A DNA stretch of 64,000 nucleotides. Source: JAAELZ01 sp965223465. GTDB taxonomy: Bacteria > Pseudomonadota > Gammaproteobacteria > Arenicellales > Poriferihabitantaceae. Shown here piece by piece: positions 53,862 through 63,592 of this stretch. Under the pieces are notes generated by a model. That model was not told the origin of the DNA. It saw only the letters and a list, made by a program, of their open reading frames with translations, and ran no database searches. The DNA lies in assembly GCA_965223465.1 (NCBI GenBank), contig OZ245025.1, forward strand, positions 930,001 to 994,000, given 5' to 3'. The translations under genes and the position numbers were made by a program. Within the stretch, counting starts at the first letter, position 1, and each line of letters starts with the position of its first letter.

Positions 53862-54677
53862 TTACCGCCTCACGATCACCTGATCGAGTGATGTCTGGAT
53901 TGATATGAGCGCGTCGGCTAGAACCTTGGCAAATTCTTCTTGCCCTGCCTCCCCAGTAACCAAATCTTGGCGAATTTCAATCATTACATGTGGATAACGC
54001 TTAGATTCGGCATGTATTTTCATCGTATAGCCAACCGGATTGCAGGCGTGGTAGGGTTCGTTATCGCCGACATGATAGTTGGTATGCTCCTCCAAATAAT
54101 CCATGAGCATGGAGGCCACGCCGTCATCGCTCTCCCATACCACCCCAATTTCCCAAGGCCGCTCAAAACCTTGGAAGATAGGGGTGTAACTATGCACCGA
54201 TAAAACCAGGGGTAAGGTGTAGTGCATCTTAATGCCTGCAGTCGCGCGGTTAATTGCATCGTGGTAGGGAATAAACAACTCTTCAATACGTACCAGCGTG
54301 TCGGATTTTAACAACGCCTCATTACCCTTAATTGCAACCCCGTCGCTTATGGTTGGAATAGAATCGTGCGCGGTTAAAAACCGATTGGCATCAATGACCA
54401 AGCGCGAAAAACCAGCGAGCACAGCGGTTGCGCCCAAACGTTTGGCGATTTTTCGACTCACACTGGCAGCGCCGATATCATAACCAATGTGTTGCTGGAA
54501 GTGTTTTGCGTCAATATCCAACCCGTTTAAGGCTTTGGGTACGTAGTTGCTGGCATGATCACAAACGATTAATACCGGGCTATCCATAGAAGAATTGACG
54601 TGCCGGGCTTCAATTACTTCAAAAGGTGGTGGGTCATCTACGCTTAGTAATTTGCAATCTTTTTTACAATTAATCAT
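53862..54677 (-). CDS. N-formylglutamate amidohydrolase family protein
   Basis: The 271-residue protein contains LIVCDHASNYVPKALNGL near residue 32, GYDIGAASVSRKIAKRLGA near 64, GFSRLVIDANRF near 89 and VLSVHSYTPIFQG near 157, which are family motifs. Members hydrolyse N-formylglutamate to glutamate and formate in histidine degradation, but related clades act on other N-formyl amino acids. No hut genes are adjacent, so the substrate is not certain. Confidence 0.88.
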   Translation of the reverse strand: MINCKKDCKLLSVDDPPPFEVIEARHVNSSMDSPVLIVCDHASNYVPKALNGLDIDAKHFQQHIGYDIGAASVSRKIAKRLGATAVLAGFSRLVIDANRFLTAHDSIPTISDGVAIKGNEALLKSDTLVRIEELFIPYHDAINRATAGIKMHYTLPLVLSVHSYTPIFQGFERPWEIGVVWESDDGVASMLMDYLEEHTNYHVGDNEPYHACNPVGYTMKIHAESKRYPHVMIEIRQDLVTGEAGQEEFAKVLADALISIQTSLDQVIVRR

Positions 54678-54707
54678 TAAGTTAATAAAGTTATTTATTG
54701 TCTTACA

Positions 54708-55562
54708 TTATGTAATTTTTACGCTTTGTAAAATAAAATCTGCTAATCGCCTAACCAGCTTGTCCGGATGGTTGCTCAGATAATGCAGAGAAACGCTGGC
54801 ATTTTTCAATTTTGGCAGGATATTCGATTGCCTGACCACCTTTAGTCCTGCCGGTACGGTACTTTTTGCCAAAGCAGTCACGCCCAGCCCTGCCATCACT
54901 GCTGCGCGAATACCACCGTAACTGGTACCAGTATAGACAATTTGCCAGCCAACGGCATGACTATCTAAGGTACTGAGCATACGTTCTCGATACATACAAC
55001 CTTCTGGCGCCACCACGAGTGGTAACAGCGGCAGTTGATCGAATTGGGCATCGTTACTTTGCACCCAAACCAGCTCCTCTGTCCATACCTCGTTCGCACT
55101 TGATTTATCCAGAACGTTAAACGCAATGACGATATCTAATTGCTGCGCTTTTTGCTCGCTAAGCAACTCGCTGGATAACTGGCTTACCACTTCAAGCCGA
55201 ACTTCGGGGTAGCGTTTGGTAAACCCTGCCAAAATCTGCGGCAAATAGGAAATGGCAAATTCGTTTGGAATACCTAACCGCACCTTGCCAGAAAGGTTCG
55301 ACTGCTCGATCTTATGTTGCAATTCATCATTTAAACTCAGGATACGCTGGCTATAATCAAGCATCAATGAACCCGTTTCAGTCAGCTCAATCTCCCGGCT
55401 GGTGCGTCGAATTAGCTCACTGCCGACTAATGCTTCCAAGCGTTTGATTTGCAAACTCATCGCGGGTTGCGACCTCCCTATGACACTGCCAGCTTGGCTA
55501 AATCCACCGTGATCAACGACCGCCACGAAACTCCTTAACAATTCGGTAGGATAATTGAGCAT
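54708..55562 (-). CDS. LysR-family transcriptional regulator
   Basis: The 284-residue regulator has an N-terminal winged helix with LRSFVAVVDHGGFSQAGSVI near residue 9 and SQPAMSLQIKRLEALVGSEL near 31, and an effector domain from about 90 with SGKVRLGIPNEFAISYLPQI. It is oriented away from the gcv operon, 137 bases from gcvT, and upstream of the N-formylglutamate amidohydrolase gene. It may regulate either neighbour. GcvA is also a LysR protein, but this sequence does not clearly match GcvA; it looks more like the HdfR/LrhA group. Confidence 0.9.
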   Translation of the reverse strand: MLNYPTELLRSFVAVVDHGGFSQAGSVIGRSQPAMSLQIKRLEALVGSELIRRTSREIELTETGSLMLDYSQRILSLNDELQHKIEQSNLSGKVRLGIPNEFAISYLPQILAGFTKRYPEVRLEVVSQLSSELLSEQKAQQLDIVIAFNVLDKSSANEVWTEELVWVQSNDAQFDQLPLLPLVVAPEGCMYRERMLSTLDSHAVGWQIVYTGTSYGGIRAAVMAGLGVTALAKSTVPAGLKVVRQSNILPKLKNASVSLHYLSNHPDKLVRRLADFILQSVKIT

Positions 55563-55699
55563 ATAGTTGTGGTACGTACGTGTATGTGACGAAGCACTAT
55601 ATTTATATTGTAAATACTATAATTTCAACTATTCATTTATATTATTCATAGAAGTAGATTATTATAGCCAGCTATGCAACTCTCAGGCCCGTTTCTGAT

Positions 55700-56815
55700 A
55701 TGACTGAAAACCTCCTCACAACCGCCTTGACCGACCTCCACATTAAAAATAACGCAAAGATGGTGCCCTTTGCGGGTTACTCTATGCCGGTACAATACCC
55801 CGCTGGGGTCAAAGCAGAGCATTTGCATACGCGCGCTAAAGCAGGACTATTTGATGTCTCCCACATGGGCCAAGCGCTGGTCACAGGCAAGCATGCCACA
55901 GACACCCTGGAACATCTTATTCCTATCGATATTAAAGGCTTAGCGGTTGGCGAACAACGCTACGGTTTTTTTACTAATGAACAAGGTGGCATTGAGGATG
56001 ATTTAATGGTTTCCCGCTGGCCGGAAGGCATAATGCTGGTGGTCAACGCAGCGTGTAAGCACGCTGATTTCGCACACCTGGAAGCGAATATGCAAGGCGA
56101 TGCGAAATTAACGGTTTTGGATGATCTGGCCTTGATTGCACTCCAGGGACCGACCGCAAAGGATGTGATGAGACGGTTAGGTCATGATTTATTGGATATG
56201 GCGTTTATGCAATGTCGAGCACTGGATATCCAGGGAATCAAATGTAAAGTAAGTCGCAGTGGTTACACCGGTGAAGATGGCTTTGAGATTTCAGTTCCCC
56301 AGCAACGGGCAGAAGCGCTGGCTGCCTTGTTACAAGCTGATCCAGACACCGCCTGGATAGGCCTTGGTGCACGAGACAGCCTGCGACTTGAAGGTGGTAT
56401 GTGCTTATACGGGCACGACATTGATAGCAGTACCACACCCATCGAGGCGGCGCTTAACTGGGCGATCTCTCCTGTGCGACGAAAAGGCGGTGAGCGTGAA
56501 GGTGGGTTTATTGGCGCTGATATTATTTTGCCGCAAATGCCCGCCAATATAAGTCGAAAGCGAGTGGGTCTGAAACCGACTGGTCGCGCGCCGATTCGCG
56601 AAGGCACCCTACTATATGACGAAGCGCAAACCGAAATTGGAAAAGTGACCAGCGGTGGATTTAGCCCTACTTTGAACGCACCTATCGCTATGGGCTATGT
56701 GAATAAAGAAAATGCACGCCTCGGCAACTTGGTTTTTGCCCAGTTGCGTGGTAAAACTCTAGAACTGCAAGTGAGCAAATCTGACTTTGTAGCCAATAAT
56801 TTCTACCGAATATAA
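55700..56815 (+). CDS. gcvT: Glycine cleavage system T protein (aminomethyltransferase)
   Basis: The 371-residue enzyme transfers the methylene group from aminomethyl-lipoyl GcvH to tetrahydrofolate. It has MVPFAGYSMPVQYPAGVKAE near residue 20, LFDVSHMGQ near 49, ALQGPTAKDVMRRLG near 147 and RSGYTGEDGFEISVP near 186. Length and start fit. It starts the operon gcvT-gcvH-gcvP-lipA. I looked for a glycine riboswitch upstream and did not find a complete one. Confidence 0.97.
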   Translation: MTENLLTTALTDLHIKNNAKMVPFAGYSMPVQYPAGVKAEHLHTRAKAGLFDVSHMGQALVTGKHATDTLEHLIPIDIKGLAVGEQRYGFFTNEQGGIEDDLMVSRWPEGIMLVVNAACKHADFAHLEANMQGDAKLTVLDDLALIALQGPTAKDVMRRLGHDLLDMAFMQCRALDIQGIKCKVSRSGYTGEDGFEISVPQQRAEALAALLQADPDTAWIGLGARDSLRLEGGMCLYGHDIDSSTTPIEAALNWAISPVRRKGGEREGGFIGADIILPQMPANISRKRVGLKPTGRAPIREGTLLYDEAQTEIGKVTSGGFSPTLNAPIAMGYVNKENARLGNLVFAQLRGKTLELQVSKSDFVANNFYRI

Positions 56816-56835
56816 GATAAAAAGAGGATAAACCT

Positions 56836-57213
56836 ATGAGCGAATTGCGATTTTCCAATGACCATGAGTGGGCCAAACTGGAGGGTGATATCGTTACCAT
56901 TGGCATTACCGATTACGCCCAGGAACAACTAGGTGATATTGTTTATGTCGAACTGCCGGATGTGGGGCGTACACTGGACCAAGGTGAAGAAACCGCGATT
57001 GTAGAATCGGTGAAAGCCGCTGGTGATGTAAAAACACCCGTGACGGGTGAGGTGATAGAGGTGAACGACGCGCTGGAGGACGAACCTGAACTGGTGAATC
57101 AATCACCCGAAGCGGATGGTTGGTTTTTTAAAGTGAAATTAACGTCGCCTGAAGAACACGCGCAAATGCTGGACAAAAACGCCTACTCCGAATTAATCGA
57201 ATCACTTTCCTAA
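56836..57213 (+). CDS. gcvH: Glycine cleavage system H protein
   Basis: The 125-residue lipoyl carrier begins MSELRFSNDHEWAKLEGDIV and has the lipoylation site in AIVESVKAAGDVK (the Lys near residue 62). It shuttles the aminomethyl group between GcvP, GcvT and dihydrolipoamide dehydrogenase. An AAAGAGGAT ribosome-binding site precedes the start. LipA, encoded downstream, helps make its cofactor. Confidence 0.97.
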   Translation: MSELRFSNDHEWAKLEGDIVTIGITDYAQEQLGDIVYVELPDVGRTLDQGEETAIVESVKAAGDVKTPVTGEVIEVNDALEDEPELVNQSPEADGWFFKVKLTSPEEHAQMLDKNAYSELIESLS

Positions 57214-57237
57214 TTACGCTCGTCGCTATTATTTAAC

Positions 57238-60102
57238 ATGCCTCAACCCTTTTCTGCGCGCCATCTTGGCCCAAACCAGGATGAAAAACAACAAATGCTC
57301 GAGGCACTTGGTCTTGAGTCTATCGACCAACTCATCGACCAAACGGTTCCCGCTTCATTGCCTCGCACCGGTGAGCCCAGTCTTGGAAAAGTTTTGGATG
57401 AAGACAGCGCGCTCAAAAAGCTCTCACAATTAGCAGACGAAAATGAACTCAAAATATCGATGATCGGCTGTGGTTATCATGGTACACGGCTGCCTGCTGT
57501 GATACGCCGTAATGTGCTGGAAAATCCGGATTGGTACACGGCCTATACGCCCTATCAACCAGAAATAAGTCAGGGACGGCTGGAAGCACTGATGATATTT
57601 CAGCAAATGATCATGGATTTGACGGGCATGGAAATCGCCAACGCCTCGCTTCTGGATGAAGCCACCGCAGCGGCAGAGGCCATGACGATGTCCAAGCGTC
57701 TGTCAAAAAACAAGGGTATGGCGTATTTTGTAGATCATAATGCTCATCCACAAACCATACGCGTGATGCAAACCCGCGCAGCACCTTTGGGTATTGAGCT
57801 GACCATTGGTGACCCAGATACATTATTGGATCAAAATGATTACTTTGGCGCCCTGTTTCAATACCCGGGCAGCACCGGCGCGATCGTCGACTACAGCCAG
57901 CACATAGCAGCGGTGCAGCAAAGCAACGGTCTGGCTACCATCGCCGCGGATGTTATGGCGCTAGCGTTATTGAAATCGCCAGCAGAACTGGGCGCGGATA
58001 TTGCCATTGGCAATACCCAGCGTTTTGGGGTGCCGATGGGCTATGGTGGCCCACACGCTGCTTATTTCGCTACCCAGGATAAATACAAACGCTCCGTTCC
58101 TGGGCGCTTGATTGGTTTATCCATCGATGCGCAAGGAAACCCAGCTTACCGTATGGCTTTGCAAACCCGTGAGCAACATATTCGTCGGGAAAAGGCTACC
58201 AGTAATATTTGTACCGCCCAAGCCCTGCTTGCCATTATAGCCGCGTTGTATTGTGTATACCACGGTGCGGATGGTGTAAAAAGAATTGCCCAGAGAATCA
58301 ACCGTCTAACTCGGATGCTGGCGGATAAACTGACGCAGCTGAAAATTCAGGTGGTCCACGAACAGTATTTCGATACGCTGCTCATTGCGGTGCCTGGACA
58401 GGCGCTAAAAGCGGTGAACGCCGCGCTCAAACAAGGGGTCAATATCCGTTATATCGATACGGATCATATTAGCGTCAGCCTGGACGAAACCCACGACGAA
58501 TCGCATATCACTCAGCTCATCAATGCCTTTGCTTCACCATTTCGCAAAGCCAGCGATATTGTGGATAATCAAACCCCTGCGTCGAGCTTGCCCAAAAAAC
58601 TGGTCCGTAGCAGTACTTACTTCGATCATCGTGTATTCAACCAGCATCGCAATGAAACGTCGATGATGCGATTTTTACGCGGTTTAGCAAGAAAAGACAT
58701 CACGCTTTCACGCGCCATGATTCCGCTCGGCTCCTGCACCATGAAACTCAATTCGGCCACCGAGATGGATTCGATATCGAACCCGAAGTTTGCCAGCCTG
58801 CATCCTTTCGTACCGGTTGACCAAGCCACGGGCTACCAACAGATTATCCAGGATTTGTGCGATGACCTATGCGAAATCACGGGCTACGATGCCTTTTCAA
58901 TGCAACCCAATGCGGGTTCACAAGGCGAATTTGCTGGCTTGCTAACCATTCGCAGCTATCACCAATCGCGCGGTGATGTACAACGTGATATTTGTCTGAT
59001 TCCCTCTTCAGCACATGGTACCAACCCTGCCAGTGCGGTGATGGCCGGCATGCGAGTCGTCATCGTCAAATGCGATGACGAAGGTAACGTGGACATGCAG
59101 GATTTGACGGAGAAAGCGGAACAGCACAGCAAGCAACTCGCCGCCTTGATGATCACCTATCCTTCGACTTATGGCGTTTTCGATTCGACCATCGAGGAAA
59201 TTTGCCAGCTAGTACACAATCACGGTGGGCAGATATATTTAGATGGCGCCAACTTAAATGCCATGATCGGCGTGGTCCGTCCGGGCGAATTGGGTGCAGA
59301 CGTTTCGCACCTTAATTTGCATAAAACCTTTGCCATTCCGCATGGCGGGGGTGGCCCAGGTATGGGGCCGATTGGGGTAAAACAGCATCTGGCACCTTTT
59401 TTGCCGGATCACCCGGTGATTGAAGGCGTAAATCCACATGAAAGCGCGCAACCATTAGGCACGGTTTCTGCTGCGCCCTGGGGTTCGCCACTCATTCTGA
59501 CGATTTCCTGGGCTTATATTAAAATGCTGGGCGGCAAGGGCTTAACCCAGGCCAGTAAAATGGCCATCCTCAGCTCAAACTATATCGCCAGCAGCCTGAG
59601 TGAGCATTACCCGGTACGCTATACCGGCGATAAAGGTCGCGTAGCGCACGAGTGTATTATTGATTGCTCAGCGTTTAAAGCCAGTTGTGGCGTTACCGTT
59701 GAAGACATCGCCAAGCGGTTGATGGATTATGGCTTTCATTCCCCCACCATGTCCTGGCCGGTGGCAGACACATTGATGATCGAACCGACGGAAAGCGAGC
59801 CAAAATCCGAATTGGATCGGTTTATCAATGCAATGATCTCCATCCGTGAAGAAATCGCCCAAATCGAAGCGGGCGAGCTGGATACAGAAAACAATATGCT
59901 AAAAAATGCACCGCACAGTAACCAACTGATTGATATTGAGGACTGGACCTTTCCGTACACGCGGCAACAGGCCTTTTTCCCTGAACCAGGCAGCAAGTTC
60001 AGCAAGTATTGGCCACCAGTAGGACGCATTGACAATATCTATGGTGATAAAAACCTGCATTGTTCCTGTCCTACGACAGAGAGCTACGCAGAAGATGCTT
60101 AA
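57238..60102 (+). CDS. gcvP: Glycine dehydrogenase (decarboxylating), P protein
   Basis: The 954-residue single-chain PLP enzyme decarboxylates glycine and loads the aminomethyl group onto GcvH. The N-terminal half contains MIGCGYHGTRLPAVIRRNVL near residue 75 and FGVPMGYGGPHAAYFA near 263. The C-terminal half contains CTMKLNSATEMD near 500, SSAHGTNPASAVMAGM near 590 and the PLP-lysine motif LNLHKTFAIPHGGGGPGMG near 697. The length is that of the fused homodimeric type. Confidence 0.97.
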   Translation: MPQPFSARHLGPNQDEKQQMLEALGLESIDQLIDQTVPASLPRTGEPSLGKVLDEDSALKKLSQLADENELKISMIGCGYHGTRLPAVIRRNVLENPDWYTAYTPYQPEISQGRLEALMIFQQMIMDLTGMEIANASLLDEATAAAEAMTMSKRLSKNKGMAYFVDHNAHPQTIRVMQTRAAPLGIELTIGDPDTLLDQNDYFGALFQYPGSTGAIVDYSQHIAAVQQSNGLATIAADVMALALLKSPAELGADIAIGNTQRFGVPMGYGGPHAAYFATQDKYKRSVPGRLIGLSIDAQGNPAYRMALQTREQHIRREKATSNICTAQALLAIIAALYCVYHGADGVKRIAQRINRLTRMLADKLTQLKIQVVHEQYFDTLLIAVPGQALKAVNAALKQGVNIRYIDTDHISVSLDETHDESHITQLINAFASPFRKASDIVDNQTPASSLPKKLVRSSTYFDHRVFNQHRNETSMMRFLRGLARKDITLSRAMIPLGSCTMKLNSATEMDSISNPKFASLHPFVPVDQATGYQQIIQDLCDDLCEITGYDAFSMQPNAGSQGEFAGLLTIRSYHQSRGDVQRDICLIPSSAHGTNPASAVMAGMRVVIVKCDDEGNVDMQDLTEKAEQHSKQLAALMITYPSTYGVFDSTIEEICQLVHNHGGQIYLDGANLNAMIGVVRPGELGADVSHLNLHKTFAIPHGGGGPGMGPIGVKQHLAPFLPDHPVIEGVNPHESAQPLGTVSAAPWGSPLILTISWAYIKMLGGKGLTQASKMAILSSNYIASSLSEHYPVRYTGDKGRVAHECIIDCSAFKASCGVTVEDIAKRLMDYGFHSPTMSWPVADTLMIEPTESEPKSELDRFINAMISIREEIAQIEAGELDTENNMLKNAPHSNQLIDIEDWTFPYTRQQAFFPEPGSKFSKYWPPVGRIDNIYGDKNLHCSCPTTESYAEDA

Positions 60103-60104
60103 AC

Positions 60105-61064
60105 ATGGATAAAACATCCATCGTTACCGGTATGAAGCTGCGCGGTAAAGATAAAACCGCGCGCATTCCGGTTAAGATATCACCTCAACCCAAAGAGCAG
60201 GTGTTGCGCAAACCTCGCTGGATTCGTGCAAGCTTTCCCGGGTCACCAGAAGTGATATCGCTCAAAAAAATCCTGCGTCAAAACGATCTGAAAACGGTTT
60301 GTGAAGAAGCTGCCTGCCCTAACCTGGGAGAGTGTTTTAGCAAGGGTACGGCCACTTTTTTAGTGATGGGAGATATCTGCACGCGCCGTTGTCCATTTTG
60401 TGATGTCGCTCACGGCAGGCCTAAACCGCTGGATAAAAACGAACCACAGCATCTTGCTCAAACGATTCAGCAAATGGGGCTTCAGTACGTGGTCATCACA
60501 TCGGTCAATCGTGATGACTTACGTGACGGTGGCGCAGAACACATCATGCAGTGCGTCAAAGCAACCCGTGAAGCTAACCCTGGGATAAAAATAGAAATTC
60601 TGACGCCTGATTTTCGCGGCCGCACACGAAAGAATGCGCTGCATCAGTTAGCGCAACATCCCCCTGATGTGTTTAACCATAATCTGGAAACGGTTCCAAG
60701 ACTATATAAACAGGCCAGGCCGGGTGCGGATTATGTGGTCTCACTAAAATTATTGCGCGAGGTCAAAACCTTAATGCCTAATATTCCGACCAAATCCGGC
60801 ATTATGCTAGGCTTGGGCGAGACCACTGAGGAAGTGATACAATCCTTAACCGACATGCGTGAATATGACATTGACATGCTCACGCTTGGACAATATCTGC
60901 AACCGAGCAAACATCATTTGGCGGTTGAGAAATATTACACACCCGATGAATTTGAACAGCTAAAAACGATTGCTGAAGAACTTGGTTTTATCAATGTCGC
61001 GTCGGGCGCTATGGTACGTTCTTCCTATCACGCTGATTTGCAGGCTGAAAAAGCGGTTCAGTAA
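60105..61064 (+). CDS. lipA: Lipoyl synthase LipA
   Basis: The 319-residue radical SAM enzyme inserts two sulfurs into octanoyl groups. The auxiliary cluster motif CEEAACPNLGEC is near residue 66 and the radical SAM motif CTRRCPFCD near 92 (CxxxCxxC). HNLETVPRLYKQARPGADY near 188 and SGIMLGLGETTEEV near 227 are typical. I chose ATG 60105, two bases after the gcvP stop. Placing lipA at the end of the gcv operon fits its role in lipoylating GcvH. Confidence 0.96.
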   Translation: MDKTSIVTGMKLRGKDKTARIPVKISPQPKEQVLRKPRWIRASFPGSPEVISLKKILRQNDLKTVCEEAACPNLGECFSKGTATFLVMGDICTRRCPFCDVAHGRPKPLDKNEPQHLAQTIQQMGLQYVVITSVNRDDLRDGGAEHIMQCVKATREANPGIKIEILTPDFRGRTRKNALHQLAQHPPDVFNHNLETVPRLYKQARPGADYVVSLKLLREVKTLMPNIPTKSGIMLGLGETTEEVIQSLTDMREYDIDMLTLGQYLQPSKHHLAVEKYYTPDEFEQLKTIAEELGFINVASGAMVRSSYHADLQAEKAVQ

Positions 61065-61091
61065 GACAGAAAAATAATTTTTATCGCGTGG

Positions 61092-62186
61092 CTACAGCCT
61101 GATAGCTCGCCGTCTTGCTCCCCAAGTACCAGGTCTGCTTTCGAAAACGCCTGGGATGGAACTACCGCATTTTTGACACGCTCCTGTGGCGCTAATACCC
61201 CATTCACTGAGCTGATATGACCTGCGTTCAATCAATAATTGCCCACAATCGGGGCACCAGCTGCTATTGCTACGCTGATCAGGCATATTTCCCGTATAGA
61301 CGTAATTTACGCCGGCACGCTTCGCAATTTCGCGCGCACGTAGCAACGTTTCGCGGGGCGTGCCGCCAATATCCTGCATTTTCCAATCGGGATGAAACGC
61401 GGAAAAATGCATCGGCACATCTGGCCCGAGTTCGTCGACGACCCAGTGCGCCATTTCATTGATTTCGGCATCACTATCGTTTTTTCCAGGGATCACCAGC
61501 GTCGTCAACTCGAACCAGACTTTGGTCTGGTGTCTTAAGTATTTGAGCGTCTCCAACACATCGTCCAAATGCCCGCCCGTTAAATTGTAGTAAAAATCTT
61601 CGCTAAACGCTTTCAAATCCACATTAGCAGCATCAATGTAACTAAAGAACCGCTCACGCGCATCGGCCGCAATGTATCCTGCGGTAACCGCAACCGTTTT
61701 AATATTTTTAGCGTGACAGGCTTTAGCAGTATCGACGGCATATTCTAAAAATATGACCGGATCATTGTAAGTAAAAGCAACACTACGGCAGCCATGTTGC
61801 GCCGCAACAGCAGCGATTTTCTCGGGAGAGGCACTGGCAGCGAGCGTGTCCATTTCCCTTGATTTGCTCATATCCCAGTTCTGGCAAAACTTGCAGGATA
61901 AATTACACCCGGCGGTGCCAAATGAGAGCGTCGGTGTACCGGGTAGAAAGTGATTGAGTGGTTTTTTCTCAATCGGATCAATGCAAAAACCACTTGAACG
62001 CCCATAACTGGTGAGCACAATTTGATGGTCATGACGCATTCGAATAAAACACAAGCCACGCTGGCCTTCGCGCAATTTACAATAACGCGGACACACATCG
62101 CATTGAATTCGTCCGTCTTCTAGGACATGCCAAAAATCGGTCGGAAAAAATGCGTTATCTTCATCTGACTGAATCGCATCTTGCAT
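61092..62186 (-). CDS. amrS: AmmeMemoRadiSam system radical SAM enzyme
   Basis: The 364-residue enzyme is of the AmmeMemoRadiSam radical SAM type. A cysteine-rich N-terminal segment (IQCDVCPRYCKLREGQRGLC) is near residue 28, and the radical SAM motif CNLSCKFCQNWDMSKS near 95 (CxxxCxxC). A C-terminal segment has more cysteines, CPDCGQ near 316 and GACQKCGSS near 336, a possible zinc or auxiliary cluster site. The YVYTGNMPDQRSN region is also typical. It is divergent from the amrB-amrA pair, so the complete system is present here. The reaction is unknown. Confidence 0.94.
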   Translation of the reverse strand: MQDAIQSDEDNAFFPTDFWHVLEDGRIQCDVCPRYCKLREGQRGLCFIRMRHDHQIVLTSYGRSSGFCIDPIEKKPLNHFLPGTPTLSFGTAGCNLSCKFCQNWDMSKSREMDTLAASASPEKIAAVAAQHGCRSVAFTYNDPVIFLEYAVDTAKACHAKNIKTVAVTAGYIAADARERFFSYIDAANVDLKAFSEDFYYNLTGGHLDDVLETLKYLRHQTKVWFELTTLVIPGKNDSDAEINEMAHWVVDELGPDVPMHFSAFHPDWKMQDIGGTPRETLLRAREIAKRAGVNYVYTGNMPDQRSNSSWCPDCGQLLIERRSYQLSEWGISATGACQKCGSSIPGVFESRPGTWGARRRAIRL

Positions 62187-62235
62187 TTTTCATAATTTAC
62201 CTTATTTTATATATGTTAATGAATGGTTCTTGTTG

Positions 62236-63036
62236 ATGAAAAATCAATACCAATCAAACCCGAGAAAGCCAGCCGTCGCCGGCCTGTTTTATCCCGAGAA
62301 TCGCGATGAACTCGCTCGCGAGGTGGCGCGACTGCTTGAAGATACCACCGTATCGGTACAATCCAAACCCAAAGCACTCATCGTGCCACATGCCGGATAT
62401 TATTACTCGGGACGCATAGCGGCAATGGCCTATGCTCATCTGATTCCATACGCGAGTGATATTAAGCGAGTTATCCTATTCGGGCCTGCCCACCGGTTTG
62501 GTTTTCGTGGGTTGGCAACCCTTAGCGCCAATGCAATGCTGACCCCATTGGGACACGTCAGGATTGACGATGCTTATCGGGACAAGGTAACTCAAAGCTC
62601 GGTACAGATACTTGACCAGGCGTTCGATGGAGAGCACTCGCTGGAAGTACAGCTCCCGTTTCTTCAAAGTATACTGGATAATTTTACGATATTGCCCATC
62701 CTGGTCGGTGATGCGCAACCCGCCGAGGTCAGTACCACAATTGAACATTGCTGGGCAGACCCGGAAACCTTAATCGTGATCAGTTCAGATCTGAGCCACT
62801 TTCATGATCATATCACCGCTGAGCAGATGGACGCCCGTACCACAGCCCATATTGAAGCCCTTGCACCGGAGAAAATTACTTATGAGGATGCCTGTGGGCG
62901 TATACCCATCAATGGTCTGTTGTTAGCAGCAAAACAGGCGCAACTTAAAGCCTCCACCATCGCCCGCCAGAATTCGAGTGATGTCGGTGCAGATAAACAA
63001 CGTGTTGTCGGTTATGGCGCCTATCTTTTCAGCTGA
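62236..63036 (+). CDS. amrB: AmmeMemoRadiSam system protein B (MEMO family)
   Basis: The 266-residue protein is a MEMO1 homologue with the aromatic dioxygenase-like fold. It has KPAVAGLFYP near residue 11, LIVPHAGYYYSGRIAAMAYA near 50, FGPAHRFGFRG near 82, DQAFDGEHSLEVQLPFLQ near 130 and VISSDLSHFHDH near 179; these histidines and acidic residues form the putative metal site. Its end overlaps the amrA start by 23 bases. The start is the ATG at 62236; two TTG codons precede it. Confidence 0.94.
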   Translation: MKNQYQSNPRKPAVAGLFYPENRDELAREVARLLEDTTVSVQSKPKALIVPHAGYYYSGRIAAMAYAHLIPYASDIKRVILFGPAHRFGFRGLATLSANAMLTPLGHVRIDDAYRDKVTQSSVQILDQAFDGEHSLEVQLPFLQSILDNFTILPILVGDAQPAEVSTTIEHCWADPETLIVISSDLSHFHDHITAEQMDARTTAHIEALAPEKITYEDACGRIPINGLLLAAKQAQLKASTIARQNSSDVGADKQRVVGYGAYLFS

Positions 63037-63592
63037 GGATAAGGCACTTTTACTCGATCTTGCTCGCCAATCCATTGAACATGGCTTGAACCATGATCGC
63101 CCGTTGGCAATCGCGTTAGAAAACTACCCTGAGCACCTGCATGCATGGCACGCCAGCTTCGTTACTCTGTATAAAAATAAGCAGCTTAGAGGTTGTATCG
63201 GTCATCTCGAAGCGATACAGCCCCTGCTACAAGATATCGTTGAAAATGCTTATTCTGCGGCATTCAAAGACCATCGCTTCGCACCGCTTGATACCAAAGA
63301 ACTGCCGGCGCTCGAAATCAGCCTGGCTATTTTAAGCGCCCCAGAGCCGCTTCAATTTGATTCTGAAGCAGAACTGTTATCTATCATTCAGCCCGGTATC
63401 GATGGGTTAATACTTGAAGACAAGCATCATCGAGGTACGTTTCTGCCCTCAGTGTGGGATTCTTTACCTAAACCTGCTGATTTTCTACGAGAGCTTAAAC
63501 GTAAAGCCGGTCTGCCCGTTGACTTTTGGTCAGATACAATACAAGTTTCCAGATACACCACCCAGCAAATAACCACAAAAAACGCTAAATAG
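63014..63592 (+). CDS. amrA: AmmeMemoRadiSam system protein A (AMMECR1 family)
   Basis: The 192-residue AMMECR1-like protein has FVTLYKNKQLRGCIGHLEAI near residue 47, AYSAAFKDHRFAPL near 77, LPALEISLAILSAPEPL near 95 and GTFLPSVWDSLPKPADFL near 140. The LRGCIG motif is the most conserved in the family. I chose the ATG at 63014, inside amrB, rather than ATG 62981. Translation is probably coupled to amrB. The biochemical role is unknown. Confidence 0.94.
   Translation: MAPIFSAEDKALLLDLARQSIEHGLNHDRPLAIALENYPEHLHAWHASFVTLYKNKQLRGCIGHLEAIQPLLQDIVENAYSAAFKDHRFAPLDTKELPALEISLAILSAPEPLQFDSEAELLSIIQPGIDGLILEDKHHRGTFLPSVWDSLPKPADFLRELKRKAGLPVDFWSDTIQVSRYTTQQITTKNAK

Noticed and set aside
55563..55699. 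Glycine riboswitch upstream of gcvT
   Set aside because: ACTCTCAGG at 55679-55687 resembles a piece of the glycine aptamer, but the required 5' half with its GGGAGAG-type arm is absent and the space of 137 bases has no matching helices.
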